From positions 1 to 64,000 of the forward strand of contig JAHHQP010000001.1 in NCBI GenBank assembly GCA_020026355.1: a stretch of DNA of 64,000 nt, in the 5' to 3' direction. The first letter of the stretch is position 1; every line of letters starts with the position of its first letter. Under the pieces are notes generated by a model. The model worked only from the letters and a program-made list of their open reading frames with translations. It searched no databases and was not told the origin of the DNA. The position numbers were made by a program, and so were the translations under genes. Source of the stretch: Bacteroidales bacterium. GTDB taxonomy: Bacteria > Bacteroidota > Bacteroidia > Bacteroidales > UBA932. Below are positions 31,352-39,357 of this stretch, in pieces.

Positions 31352-33904
31352 TTGGAAGCAAGAACAAACAGAGACATCGACATCAGACTGGAGCAGAAAC
31401 TTGGATTTGACCGCGTCAGATCCATCATCACGAACAGATGCTCCACCACATATGCCGCCGGCAGAGCGGCCACCGAACATTTTTCCACGGACGAACGGGA
31501 AATCAGGAAAAGACTGCTGCTGACCGACGAGATGCGGCTCATCATGATGTTCGAAGACAGTTTTCCGACCAGCGGCCTGATCGACTGCCTGGACTTCCTC
31601 AAACCATTGGAACGGGAATCTTCCGCCATTGACCTCATTTCCCTGAGGAAACTCAAGACCATGCTGGAGACCCTGAGCAAGGTCATCCGCTTTTTTGACA
31701 ACATGAAGGACGGGCTTTATCCGAATCTGAAGAAGATGAGCGCACCCATCCTCTGCTTTCCGCATGTCCAGCAGAAGATCGACTCCATCATTGACCGTTA
31801 CGGAGAAATGAAAGACACCGCTTCCGATGAGCTGTACACCATCAGGAAAGCGCTCCACGACAAGGAAGGCGCCATTTCCAGGAGGATGGCGGCACTGCTG
31901 AAGAAGGCGCAGGAAGACGGTATCGTCGATGCGGATGCCGGCGTCGCCGTCCGTGACGGCAAGATGCTCATTCCGGTCAATAGCGCCAACAAGAAGAAGG
32001 TGCCGGGCTTCATCTATGACGAATCCGCTTCCGGAAAGACAGTCTTCGTCGAGCCCGCGGAGGTCGTCGAGCTGGACAATCAGATCAAGGAGCTCAAGTT
32101 CGCGGAACAGCGCGAAATCGTAAAGATCCTGTCCGATTTCACCGATTACCTGCGTCCTTATCTGGAGGACCTGATGAAAGCCGGCCGCTACCTCGGTGAA
32201 CTGGATTTCATCATGGCCAAGGCACAGATCGCCCTGGATTTCATCGCAGGCATGCCGATCACTTCCAGAGATGGCGAACTCCACCTGCGCAAAGCCCGCC
32301 ATCCGCTGCTGGAGCGAACCCTAAGGAAAGACAACAAGGAAATCATTCCGCTGACCATTACCCTGACTCCGCAGAAACATATCCTGCTGATCTCCGGGCC
32401 GAATGCCGGCGGAAAATCCGTCTGCCTGAAGACCGTCGGACTCCTGCAGTATATGTTCCAATGGGGCATGCTCATCCCGACCTCCGAAACTTCGGAGCTG
32501 CCGATCTTCGACCGGATCATGGTAAGCATCGGTGACGACCAGTCCATTGACAACGACCTCAGTACCTACAGTTCCTTCCTCTGCGACATGAAAGACATGA
32601 TGGCAAGGTCCGACAGCAAGACGCTGGTGCTGATCGACGAATTCGGCTCCGGCACGGAACCGGCAGCCGGCGGCGCCATCGCAGAAGCCCTGCTTTCCGA
32701 AATGGACCGGAGAGGGGTCTACGGTGTGATCACCACCCACTACACGAACTTGAAACTCTATGCTTCCAAGGATACCGGTGTGGAGAACGGCGCCATGATG
32801 TTCGACGTGAAGAACATCGCGCCGATGTTCAAGCTGGAGATGGGACTGCCGGGCAACTCTTTCGCTTTCGAGCTGGCCCGCAAGATGGGACTGCCGGAAA
32901 ACATCATCAAGGATGCGGAGAATCGTGCCGGTGAAGAGTTCGTCGGCATCGAGCGAAATCTCCGGAAGATCGCGCGGAACAGAAAGGCGCTGGACGAGAA
33001 GCTGGAACGCATCAAGCATACGGACAAGGCATTGGAGAACATCACCGACAAATACGAGAAAGAACTGCTGCAGATTCAGCAGACGAAGAAAGAGATTCTG
33101 GACCAGGCCCGGAAAGAAGCGGAGGAAATCGTGAAGGGAGCGAACAGACAGGTCGAGAACACCATCAAGACCATCAAGGAGAAACAGGCTGAGAAGCAGA
33201 GCACGAAAACAGCCAGGAAAGAACTGCAGAGCTTTGTCGCCCTGCTCTCCCAGCAGAAAGAACAGGAGCAGAAAGCCAAAGACGACTATATCGAGAAGAA
33301 GATCCGCCAGATCGACGAACGTCGCGAACGCCAGAAGAAAAGAAAGGCGAAGAATGCGGACGAGCGGGCAAAGCAGCTGCTGATGGAGCAGCGGGCAGAG
33401 CAGGAACGACTGGAACAATTCCGAAACGCACCGCTGCAGGTAGGTGAGAAAGTCCGCATCAAGGAAAACGGAATGGTCGGGGAAGTCGCGAAGGTATCCG
33501 CCAAGACCCTGATCGTGAACATCGGGAACCTCAGCAGCAAAGTCGCCCCGGACAAGGTCGAACGGATCACTTCCAACGAATTCAAGAATGCTGTCCACGA
33601 GAACTCCCGCCCATCCACCATCAAGATCGACACAGCCATCAGCGAAAGAAAGCTGAACTTCAGCACGGAAATCGATGTAAGGGGAGAAAGGGTCAATGAA
33701 GCACTGGAAAAGATCATGCACTACATTGACGATGCGATCATGCTGAATGTGGAGAGTGTGCGGATCATTCACGGCAAGGGAACCGGAGCATTGAGAGAAG
33801 AAATCCAGAAATTCGCACGAAGCACTTACGGAGTCGCCCGTGTACACGACGAGCATATTCAGTACGGTGGTACTGGAGTAACCATCGTTGAGTTCGACAT
33901 ATAG
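31352..33904 (+). CDS. mutS2: MutS2 endonuclease/ATPase
   Basis: 850 aa. It lacks the mismatch-recognition domain of MutS. It has the MutS core, an ABC ATPase with Walker A GPNAGGKSV near residue 349 and Walker B LVLIDEFGSGTEP, a long charged coiled coil (about 530-690), and a C-terminal Smr nuclease domain (IDVRGERVNEALEKI and RIIHGKGTGAL). The family acts on branched DNA and stalled ribosomes. The start is taken as TTG at 31352, because the conserved N-terminus (KLGFDRVR) lies well before the first in-frame ATG. Terminator follows. Confidence 0.92.
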   Translation: MEARTNRDIDIRLEQKLGFDRVRSIITNRCSTTYAAGRAATEHFSTDEREIRKRLLLTDEMRLIMMFEDSFPTSGLIDCLDFLKPLERESSAIDLISLRKLKTMLETLSKVIRFFDNMKDGLYPNLKKMSAPILCFPHVQQKIDSIIDRYGEMKDTASDELYTIRKALHDKEGAISRRMAALLKKAQEDGIVDADAGVAVRDGKMLIPVNSANKKKVPGFIYDESASGKTVFVEPAEVVELDNQIKELKFAEQREIVKILSDFTDYLRPYLEDLMKAGRYLGELDFIMAKAQIALDFIAGMPITSRDGELHLRKARHPLLERTLRKDNKEIIPLTITLTPQKHILLISGPNAGGKSVCLKTVGLLQYMFQWGMLIPTSETSELPIFDRIMVSIGDDQSIDNDLSTYSSFLCDMKDMMARSDSKTLVLIDEFGSGTEPAAGGAIAEALLSEMDRRGVYGVITTHYTNLKLYASKDTGVENGAMMFDVKNIAPMFKLEMGLPGNSFAFELARKMGLPENIIKDAENRAGEEFVGIERNLRKIARNRKALDEKLERIKHTDKALENITDKYEKELLQIQQTKKEILDQARKEAEEIVKGANRQVENTIKTIKEKQAEKQSTKTARKELQSFVALLSQQKEQEQKAKDDYIEKKIRQIDERRERQKKRKAKNADERAKQLLMEQRAEQERLEQFRNAPLQVGEKVRIKENGMVGEVAKVSAKTLIVNIGNLSSKVAPDKVERITSNEFKNAVHENSRPSTIKIDTAISERKLNFSTEIDVRGERVNEALEKIMHYIDDAIMLNVESVRIIHGKGTGALREEIQKFARSTYGVARVHDEHIQYGGTGVTIVEFDI

Positions 33905-33912
33905 CGAAAGAC

Positions 33913-33948
33913 AGCAGTGCTGACAGTTTGTCAGCACTGCTTATTTTG
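33913..33948 (+). terminator. Terminator after mutS2
   Basis: A 13-bp perfect stem (AGCAGTGCTGACA / TGTCAGCACTGCT) with a 3-nt loop at 33913-33941, followed by TATTTTG. It ends the cdaA-mutS2 unit. Confidence 0.85.
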
Positions 33949-33960
33949 AATGATAGAGCC

Positions 33961-34344
33961 ATGGATAAGAAAGGTAGAGAGGAATTAGGCAGAAGAGGAG
34001 AAGACCTTGCCTGTCAATTCCTGGAAAATAAAGGACATACGATCCTGGAACGGAATCTGAGGATCGGGCATCTGGAAATAGACATCGTCTCCCTGGATCC
34101 GAATGGAATACATTTTGTAGAAGTCAAGACCAGAAGAGCCCCTGTACAGCTTGAGCCGGAAGCCTGCGTGACTTTACCGAAACAGAGAAAACTGGTAAAA
34201 GCAGCTGCCCTCTGGTTGAAAAAGAATCCTGATCCGGCCCTGGCCGGACAGGAATGTTCCTTCGACATCATCGGAGTCTTGATTGAAGATGGAAACCACG
34301 AAATCAGGTACATGGAGCAAGCCTTCATCCCGATTTATATGTAA
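33961..34344 (+). CDS. yraN: UPF0102 protein YraN, nuclease-like
   Basis: 127 aa. A longer frame begins inside the mutS2 terminator hairpin at 33928, so the ATG at 33961 (MDKKGREELG) is preferred. It has a PD-(D/E)xK-like pattern: E39 and D41 in GHLEIDIV, and E54-K56 in FVEVKTR, characteristic of the UPF0102 family, whose cellular role is unknown. It lies 13 bp before manC. Confidence 0.9.
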   Translation: MDKKGREELGRRGEDLACQFLENKGHTILERNLRIGHLEIDIVSLDPNGIHFVEVKTRRAPVQLEPEACVTLPKQRKLVKAAALWLKKNPDPALAGQECSFDIIGVLIEDGNHEIRYMEQAFIPIYM

Positions 34345-34357
34345 CATAAAAACAGAA

Positions 34358-35449
34358 ATGAACCACAGATATTGCATCATCACCGCCGGTGGAGCCGGAA
34401 CACGGTTCTGGCCAGTCAGCAAAGTACGGAAGCCGAAACAGTTCCTGAAGGCAGAATACAGCGACTGCTCCTTCCTGCAGCATACCTACGACCGCGTCAG
34501 GACCATCATCCCTGAAGACCATATCCTCATCGTCACCGCCGAAAGGTACGAAAGTCTCGTGAAAGAACAGATCCCAGGTCTCAAGAAAGAGAATCTTCTG
34601 CTTGAGCCTTACAGCCGCAACACAGCCCCTTGCCTGGCTTATGCGACCTACACCTTGCTGAAGAGAGATCCGGAAGCCGAGGTCATCGTCAGCCCTTCCG
34701 ACCAGATCATACGGGAAACCGATCTCTTTGCAGATGCCGTCGGACAAGCTTTCGACTTCCTCAAGACTCAGGATGCCCTGATCACTTTGGGCATCACGCC
34801 GACCCGCCCGGACAGCAACTACGGCTATATCCAGTGCATGGGCGGCAAGTCCGCCTGCAAGACCGGAATGCCGGCACGCGTGAAGACCTTTACGGAAAAA
34901 CCGGACAAGAATCTGGCGAAAGTATTCATGGCGACCGGTGAATTCTTCTGGAATTCCGGTATCTTTGTCTGGAGAGCAGCCACCTTCATGGAGGAAATGG
35001 AGAAATACCTCCCGGAAGTCACCAGTCTCTTCGCCGGCTGGGAGAACGTGCTCGGTACCAACCTGGAGAACGAGTTCATCCAGCGGGCTTTCACCGACTG
35101 CATCAACATTTCGGTCGACTATGCCGTGATGAGCAAGACGGAAAAGGCCTGGATCTTCCCGGCCAAGTTCGACTGGAACGATATCGGAAACTGGTGTTCC
35201 CTCTATGATTGCTACCCGAAGAAGGATGAAGCCGGAAACCTGATCAACACGGAAGCGAAGATCATCGAGAAGACTTCAGGAACCATGGCACTCTCCTGCA
35301 ACAAGAAGAAACTCATCGCCATCAAGGGACTGGAGAACTTCATGGTGATCGATACGGAAGACGCGCTCGTCATCTGTCCGAAAGATGAAAAAGATTTCAA
35401 GGAATTCATTTCCAGCATCGCTATGCCGGAATTTGAGAAATACAGATAA
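34358..35449 (+). CDS. manC: Mannose-1-phosphate guanylyltransferase
   Basis: Makes GDP-mannose from mannose-1-phosphate and GTP for glycan synthesis. 363 aa. Nucleotidyltransferase signature GGAGTRFWPVSKVRKPKQFL (residues about 11-30) and FTEKPDKNLA are present. The C-terminal isomerase domain of bifunctional enzymes is absent. The ATG at 34358 (MNHRYCIITAGG) is chosen over an in-frame ATG inside yraN. Cytosolic. Confidence 0.93.
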   Translation: MNHRYCIITAGGAGTRFWPVSKVRKPKQFLKAEYSDCSFLQHTYDRVRTIIPEDHILIVTAERYESLVKEQIPGLKKENLLLEPYSRNTAPCLAYATYTLLKRDPEAEVIVSPSDQIIRETDLFADAVGQAFDFLKTQDALITLGITPTRPDSNYGYIQCMGGKSACKTGMPARVKTFTEKPDKNLAKVFMATGEFFWNSGIFVWRAATFMEEMEKYLPEVTSLFAGWENVLGTNLENEFIQRAFTDCINISVDYAVMSKTEKAWIFPAKFDWNDIGNWCSLYDCYPKKDEAGNLINTEAKIIEKTSGTMALSCNKKKLIAIKGLENFMVIDTEDALVICPKDEKDFKEFISSIAMPEFEKYR

Positions 35450-35452
35450 ATA

Positions 35453-35905
35453 ATGACAATGGAAAAACAGATCCAGGCAGATATGATCGCTGCCATGAAA
35501 GCAAAAGATGCCGTACGTCTTGCTGCCCTGAGGGCCATCAAAGCGGCTATCCTTCTGGCCAAGACCGCCGAGGGAGGAAAGGATGAAATCAATGACCAGG
35601 AAATCATCAAGATCATCCAGAAACTGGTCAAGCAACGTAAAGAAAGCGCTGAGCAGTACAAAGCTGCCGGCAGACCTGAGCTGGCCGAGAACGAGCTGGC
35701 AGAAGCCTCTGCACTGGAAGTCTATCTTCCGAAACAGCTGAGCGAAGCTGAAGTGGAAGCTGAAGTGATGAAGATCATCGCTGAAACCGGAGCAAGCAAG
35801 CCGTCTGATATGGGAAAGGTCATGGGTGTAGCCACGAAGAGACTGGCCGGCCTGACCGACGGACGGGTCATCTCCGGCATCGTCAAGAGATTGCTGGCAC
35901 AGTAA
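35453..35905 (+). CDS. GatB/YqeY domain protein
   Basis: 150 aa, all-helical, matching the stand-alone GatB/YqeY family: LAALRAIKAAILLAKT near the N-terminus and the tail DGRVISGIVKRLLAQ, related to the tRNA-binding end of the GatB amidotransferase subunit. Probable tRNA-linked function, not proven. It starts 3 bp after manC and is followed by a terminator. Confidence 0.92.
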   Translation: MTMEKQIQADMIAAMKAKDAVRLAALRAIKAAILLAKTAEGGKDEINDQEIIKIIQKLVKQRKESAEQYKAAGRPELAENELAEASALEVYLPKQLSEAEVEAEVMKIIAETGASKPSDMGKVMGVATKRLAGLTDGRVISGIVKRLLAQ

Positions 35906-35926
35906 ACCTGCCATACTCTAAACGAA

Positions 35927-35972
35927 GAAAAGGGAAGGTTCAATTACATATGAACCTTCCCTTTTCTTTCCC
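35927..35972. terminator. Terminator between yqeY-like gene and aspS
   Basis: A 16-bp perfect stem (GAAAAGGGAAGGTTCA / TGAACCTTCCCTTTTC, 8-nt loop) at 35927-35966, with TTTCCC after it. It stands between two converging genes and can work in both directions. Confidence 0.85.
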
Positions 35973-35984
35973 CTGACGAACCGA

Positions 35985-37757
35985 CTACTCTTTATCGAGA
36001 GCGGTCGTTGCCAGATGAAGTTCATCCATCTGGATCTGGTCGATGACTGACGGAGCATCGATCATCACGTCGCGACCCTGGTTGTTCTTCGGGAATGCGA
36101 TGAAATCACGGATGGTTTCCTGACCGCCGAAGAGAGCACATACACGATCGAAGCCGAACGCGAGACCACCATGAGGAGGTGCGCCGAACTTGAAGGCGTT
36201 GATGATGAAACCGAACTTGTAATCTGCTTCTTCCTTGCTGATGCCGAGCACTTCGAACATTCTCTCCTGCACATCGGCCTCATGGATACGGATGGAACCG
36301 CCACCCAGCTCGGTACCGTTGAGCACGAAGTCATAGGCATTGGCGCAGACCTTCTCGAGATCTTCTTTCCTGTCGCTGTAGAAGAGGTCCAGATGCTCCG
36401 GTTTCGGTGCGGTGAACGGATGGTGCATCGCATAGAAACGGTTGGTCTCGTCATCCCACTCGAGCAACGGGAAGTCCACTACCCAGAGCGGTGCGAAATC
36501 ATGCGGATCACGGAGACCGAGACGCTCGCCCATCTCGATACGGAGAACACCGAGCATCGTCTGGGTCTTTCTCTTCTCACCGCAGAGGACGAGGATCATA
36601 TCTCCCTTCTTCGCCTCCATGAAATCAGCGATAGCCTGAAGCTGCTCCGGAGTATAGAACTTATCGACAGAAGACCTGATGCTGCCATCCTCATTGACCT
36701 TGATATAAACCAGACCTTTCGCTCCGACCTGAGGTCTCTTCACCCAGTCGGTCAAGGCATCGATCTGCTTGCGGGTATATGCCGCCGCTCCTTCAACGGA
36801 AATGGCGCCGATATAAGGAACACTGTCGAAAACGGAGAAGCCATGGCCCTGAACAAGGGAAGTGATCTCATGGATCTTCATGCCGAAACGGATATCCGGC
36901 TTGTCGGAACCATAGCGATCCATGGCATCGTACCAGCTCATGCGAGGAATCGGGTTCGGGATCGTCACGTCGAGGACATTCTTGAACAGAGTCCTCATCA
37001 TGCCTTCGAAAGTATTGAGGACATCTTCCTGCTCCACGAAGGACATCTCGCAATCGATCTGCGTGAATTCCGGCTGACGGTCAGCACGAAGATCCTCGTC
37101 ACGGAAGCAGCGCACGATCTGGAAATAACGGTCGTAACCAGCCACCATGAGCAGTTGCTTGAAAGTCTGAGGAGACTGTGGAAGTGCATAGAACTGGCCC
37201 GGATTCATACGGGATGGGACCACGAAGTCACGGGCACCTTCCGGAGTAGATTTGATGAGATACGGGGTTTCGATCTCCAGGAAGTTCTGGGCATCGAGGT
37301 AGTTGCGGACCTCATGAGCAATCCTGTGACGGAGTTCAAGCGCCTTTTTCAAAGGGTTTCTTCTCAAATCAAGATAACGGTATTTCGCTCTCAATTCCTC
37401 ACCACCGTCACTTTCATCCTCGATGGTGAACGGAGGAGTCATCGCCTTGTTCAGGATCCGGAGGGCAGAAAGCGAGATTTCAATATCACCGGTCGGCATT
37501 TTAGGGTTCTTGCTCTGACGTTCCACGACAGTTCCTTCTACCTGGATCACGAATTCACGTCCCAGGCTGGAGGCCGTCTCGACGAGCGCCTGATCTGCAG
37601 TAGCGTCCACGACCAGCTGAGTGATTCCGTAACGGTCACGGAGGTCAATGAAAGTCATGCCTCCCAGTTTCCTGGATTTCTGCACCCACCCGGCCAAGGT
37701 TACCTGCTGCCCGGCATTTTCAATGCGGAGTTCTCCGCAAGTATGAGTTCTATACAT
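35985..37757 (-). CDS. aspS: Aspartate--tRNA ligase
   Basis: Charges tRNA-Asp. 590 aa, bacterial type. N-terminal OB fold (VTLAGWVQKSRKLGGMTFID), class II motif 2 (RCFRDEDLRADRQPEFTQID), the GAD insertion domain, and motif 3 (GGLAFGFDRVCALFGG). Normal length. Divergent from rsmA. Confidence 0.98.
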   Translation of the reverse strand: MYRTHTCGELRIENAGQQVTLAGWVQKSRKLGGMTFIDLRDRYGITQLVVDATADQALVETASSLGREFVIQVEGTVVERQSKNPKMPTGDIEISLSALRILNKAMTPPFTIEDESDGGEELRAKYRYLDLRRNPLKKALELRHRIAHEVRNYLDAQNFLEIETPYLIKSTPEGARDFVVPSRMNPGQFYALPQSPQTFKQLLMVAGYDRYFQIVRCFRDEDLRADRQPEFTQIDCEMSFVEQEDVLNTFEGMMRTLFKNVLDVTIPNPIPRMSWYDAMDRYGSDKPDIRFGMKIHEITSLVQGHGFSVFDSVPYIGAISVEGAAAYTRKQIDALTDWVKRPQVGAKGLVYIKVNEDGSIRSSVDKFYTPEQLQAIADFMEAKKGDMILVLCGEKRKTQTMLGVLRIEMGERLGLRDPHDFAPLWVVDFPLLEWDDETNRFYAMHHPFTAPKPEHLDLFYSDRKEDLEKVCANAYDFVLNGTELGGGSIRIHEADVQERMFEVLGISKEEADYKFGFIINAFKFGAPPHGGLAFGFDRVCALFGGQETIRDFIAFPKNNQGRDVMIDAPSVIDQIQMDELHLATTALDKE

Positions 37758-37814
37758 GTCTGTTTTGTTTTATGATCTGTATCCGATAACCCCAAGTTCA
37801 GAGGTTACAACTTG

Positions 37815-37822
37815 CAAAATTA
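37815..37822 (-). promoter_or_regulatory. -7 box of aspS (TAATTTTG)
   Basis: TAATTTTG on the minus strand, 57 bp upstream of the aspS start. Fits TAnnTTTG. No clear -33. Confidence 0.45.
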
Positions 37823-37845
37823 ATAAAAATAAGAAGATAATTTGA

Positions 37846-37853
37846 TATATTTG
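37846..37853 (+). promoter_or_regulatory. -7 box of rsmA (TATATTTG)
   Basis: TATATTTG about 50 bp upstream of the chosen rsmA start. Confidence 0.5.
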
Positions 37854-37902
37854 CAAAGTTTTAATGGGCAGAAATGCCTGTATTCCAATCCAAAGAAACA
37901 AT

Positions 37903-38727
37903 ATGATGTCAACTCAAGTAAGAGCAAAGAAAGCACTGGGACAGCACTTCCTGACCGATCTCTCCGTTGCACAGAAGATTGCGGAATCCCTCCAGCCAGA
38001 AGGAGCCTGCGCAGAGCGCCCTGCAGAAGTACTGGAAATCGGCCCAGGCATGGGCGTACTTTCCCAATATCTGATGGAAAGGGAAGACCTCTCCCTGAAG
38101 ATGATCGAGATCGACCGTGAGTCCGTCGATTACCTGCTGGTGAATTTCCCGAAAGCCAATGGTTCCCTGATTGAAGGTGACTTCCTGAAGATGAACCTCA
38201 AGCATTTCTTTCCGGGTATCTTCAACGTCATCGGCAACTTCCCCTACAATATATCTTCCCAGATCTTCTTCAAGATCCTCGACCACAAGGACCAGATTCC
38301 GCAGGTGGTCTGCATGATCCAGAAAGAAGTAGCGGAACGCATCGCAGAGAAGCCGGGTACGAAAGTGTACGGCATCCTGTCCGTCCTGCTCCAGGCCTGG
38401 TACGACATCGAATATATCCTTACGGTCGGTGAAGGTGCCTTCAATCCGCCACCGAAAGTGAAATCCGCCGTCATCCGCCTCAAGAGGAATTCCCGCACGG
38501 ACCTCGGCTGCGATGAAGCTCTTTTCAAGAGTGTCGTGAAGACCGGATTCAACCAGCGCCGCAAGACCCTCCGCAACTCCCTCAAACCGCTTGTCCGTGA
38601 GAAGGCCGAGCGAGAAGGCTGGAGCGAGGAACAGCTGACGGAATTCCTGGCCGACCCTGTCTTCCAGCTCCGCCCGGAACGCCTCAGCGTCGAAGATTTC
38701 ATTGATCTTACCCTTAAACTGGCCTGA
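37903..38727 (+). CDS. rsmA: 16S rRNA dimethyladenosine transferase
   Basis: Dimethylates two adjacent adenines in helix 45 of 16S rRNA during late small-subunit assembly. 274 aa from the ATG at 37903 (MMSTQVRAKKALGQHFL). An in-frame ATG at 37864 would add 13 poorly conserved residues. SAM-binding IGPGMGVLSQYL and catalytic NFPYNIS (usually NLPY) are present. The next gene starts 2 bp later, so the two are coupled. Confidence 0.95.
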   Translation: MMSTQVRAKKALGQHFLTDLSVAQKIAESLQPEGACAERPAEVLEIGPGMGVLSQYLMEREDLSLKMIEIDRESVDYLLVNFPKANGSLIEGDFLKMNLKHFFPGIFNVIGNFPYNISSQIFFKILDHKDQIPQVVCMIQKEVAERIAEKPGTKVYGILSVLLQAWYDIEYILTVGEGAFNPPPKVKSAVIRLKRNSRTDLGCDEALFKSVVKTGFNQRRKTLRNSLKPLVREKAEREGWSEEQLTEFLADPVFQLRPERLSVEDFIDLTLKLA

Positions 38728-38729
38728 TC

Positions 38730-39293
38730 ATGTCCTTATTCAGGTCAATGGGCTTGTGCCTGACAGTCGCCGCGACCGCGCTCATCCTTTGTCTGTCCTC
38801 CTGTCAGTCCGAGGAAGCCGTGACCCATATGCTGCACCCGCATGAAGAACTGCCTCTCACGGATTCCGCCCGGCCCCTGAAAGGGTTCACCAGCGTTTTC
38901 CTGGCCGGCACCATTGACATGGGCAACAGCATCGACTGGCAGCAGGAAGTCTATGAACATTTCCGTCAGACCGACGGACGCTGGCTGCTGTACAACCCGA
39001 GACAGCTGCATTGGGATCCGACCCGGAAAGGAGAGATGGACTATCAGGTCAACTGGGAACTGGAACATCTTGAAAAAGCGGACTACATCCTCATGTACCT
39101 CCTCGGCAGCAGCAAATCCCCGATTTCCCTGCTGGAAATGGGCCTGCATGCCCGCTCCGGGAAAATGTACGTCATCTGTGAACCGGATTTCTACCGCCAT
39201 GACAATGTCCGGATCACCTGCGGCTTCTACGGCATTCCCCTCTTCAACAGTCTGGATGAATTCTGGGCCTCGGACGAGTGCCCGTTCCAATGA
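38730..39293 (+). CDS. Nucleoside 2-deoxyribosyltransferase-like lipoprotein
   Basis: 187 aa. The N-terminus is a lipoprotein signal with lipobox LSSC (Cys25). The remainder resembles the nucleoside 2-deoxyribosyltransferase-like family: FLAGTIDMG, then YNPRQLHWDP, then a conserved acidic position in ISLLEMGLHA. Enzymes of this fold normally act on cytosolic nucleosides, so a membrane-anchored form is unusual. A later ATG (residue 34) would give a cytosolic form, but the start 2 bp after rsmA and the clean signal favour the exported one. Catalytic activity not proven. Confidence 0.75.
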   Translation: MSLFRSMGLCLTVAATALILCLSSCQSEEAVTHMLHPHEELPLTDSARPLKGFTSVFLAGTIDMGNSIDWQQEVYEHFRQTDGRWLLYNPRQLHWDPTRKGEMDYQVNWELEHLEKADYILMYLLGSSKSPISLLEMGLHARSGKMYVICEPDFYRHDNVRITCGFYGIPLFNSLDEFWASDECPFQ

Positions 39294-39297
39294 ATGC

Positions 39298-39328
39298 AAG
39301 AAGCCGGACCCTGTGTGCCCGGCTTCTT
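39298..39328. terminator. Weak terminator-like hairpin between convergent genes
   Basis: AAGAAGCCGG/CCGGCTTCTT 10-bp stem with an 11-nt loop. No real T run on either side, so it may be a bidirectional terminator of modest strength or an RNA stabiliser. Confidence 0.5.
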
Positions 39329-39357
39329 CATCTTCATAGCATTTCCGTCCGGAAACC

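Noticed and set aside
32321..33937. Long open frame (538 codons) on the minus strand across mutS2
   Set aside because: It is antisense to a clear MutS2 with Walker and Smr motifs, its translation is low-complexity in Leu, Phe and Asp without any domain, and it arises from the codon bias of the real gene.
36171..37775. Open frame of 534 codons on the plus strand across aspS
   Set aside because: Antisense to an intact AspS with all class II synthetase motifs. No signal or domain of its own.
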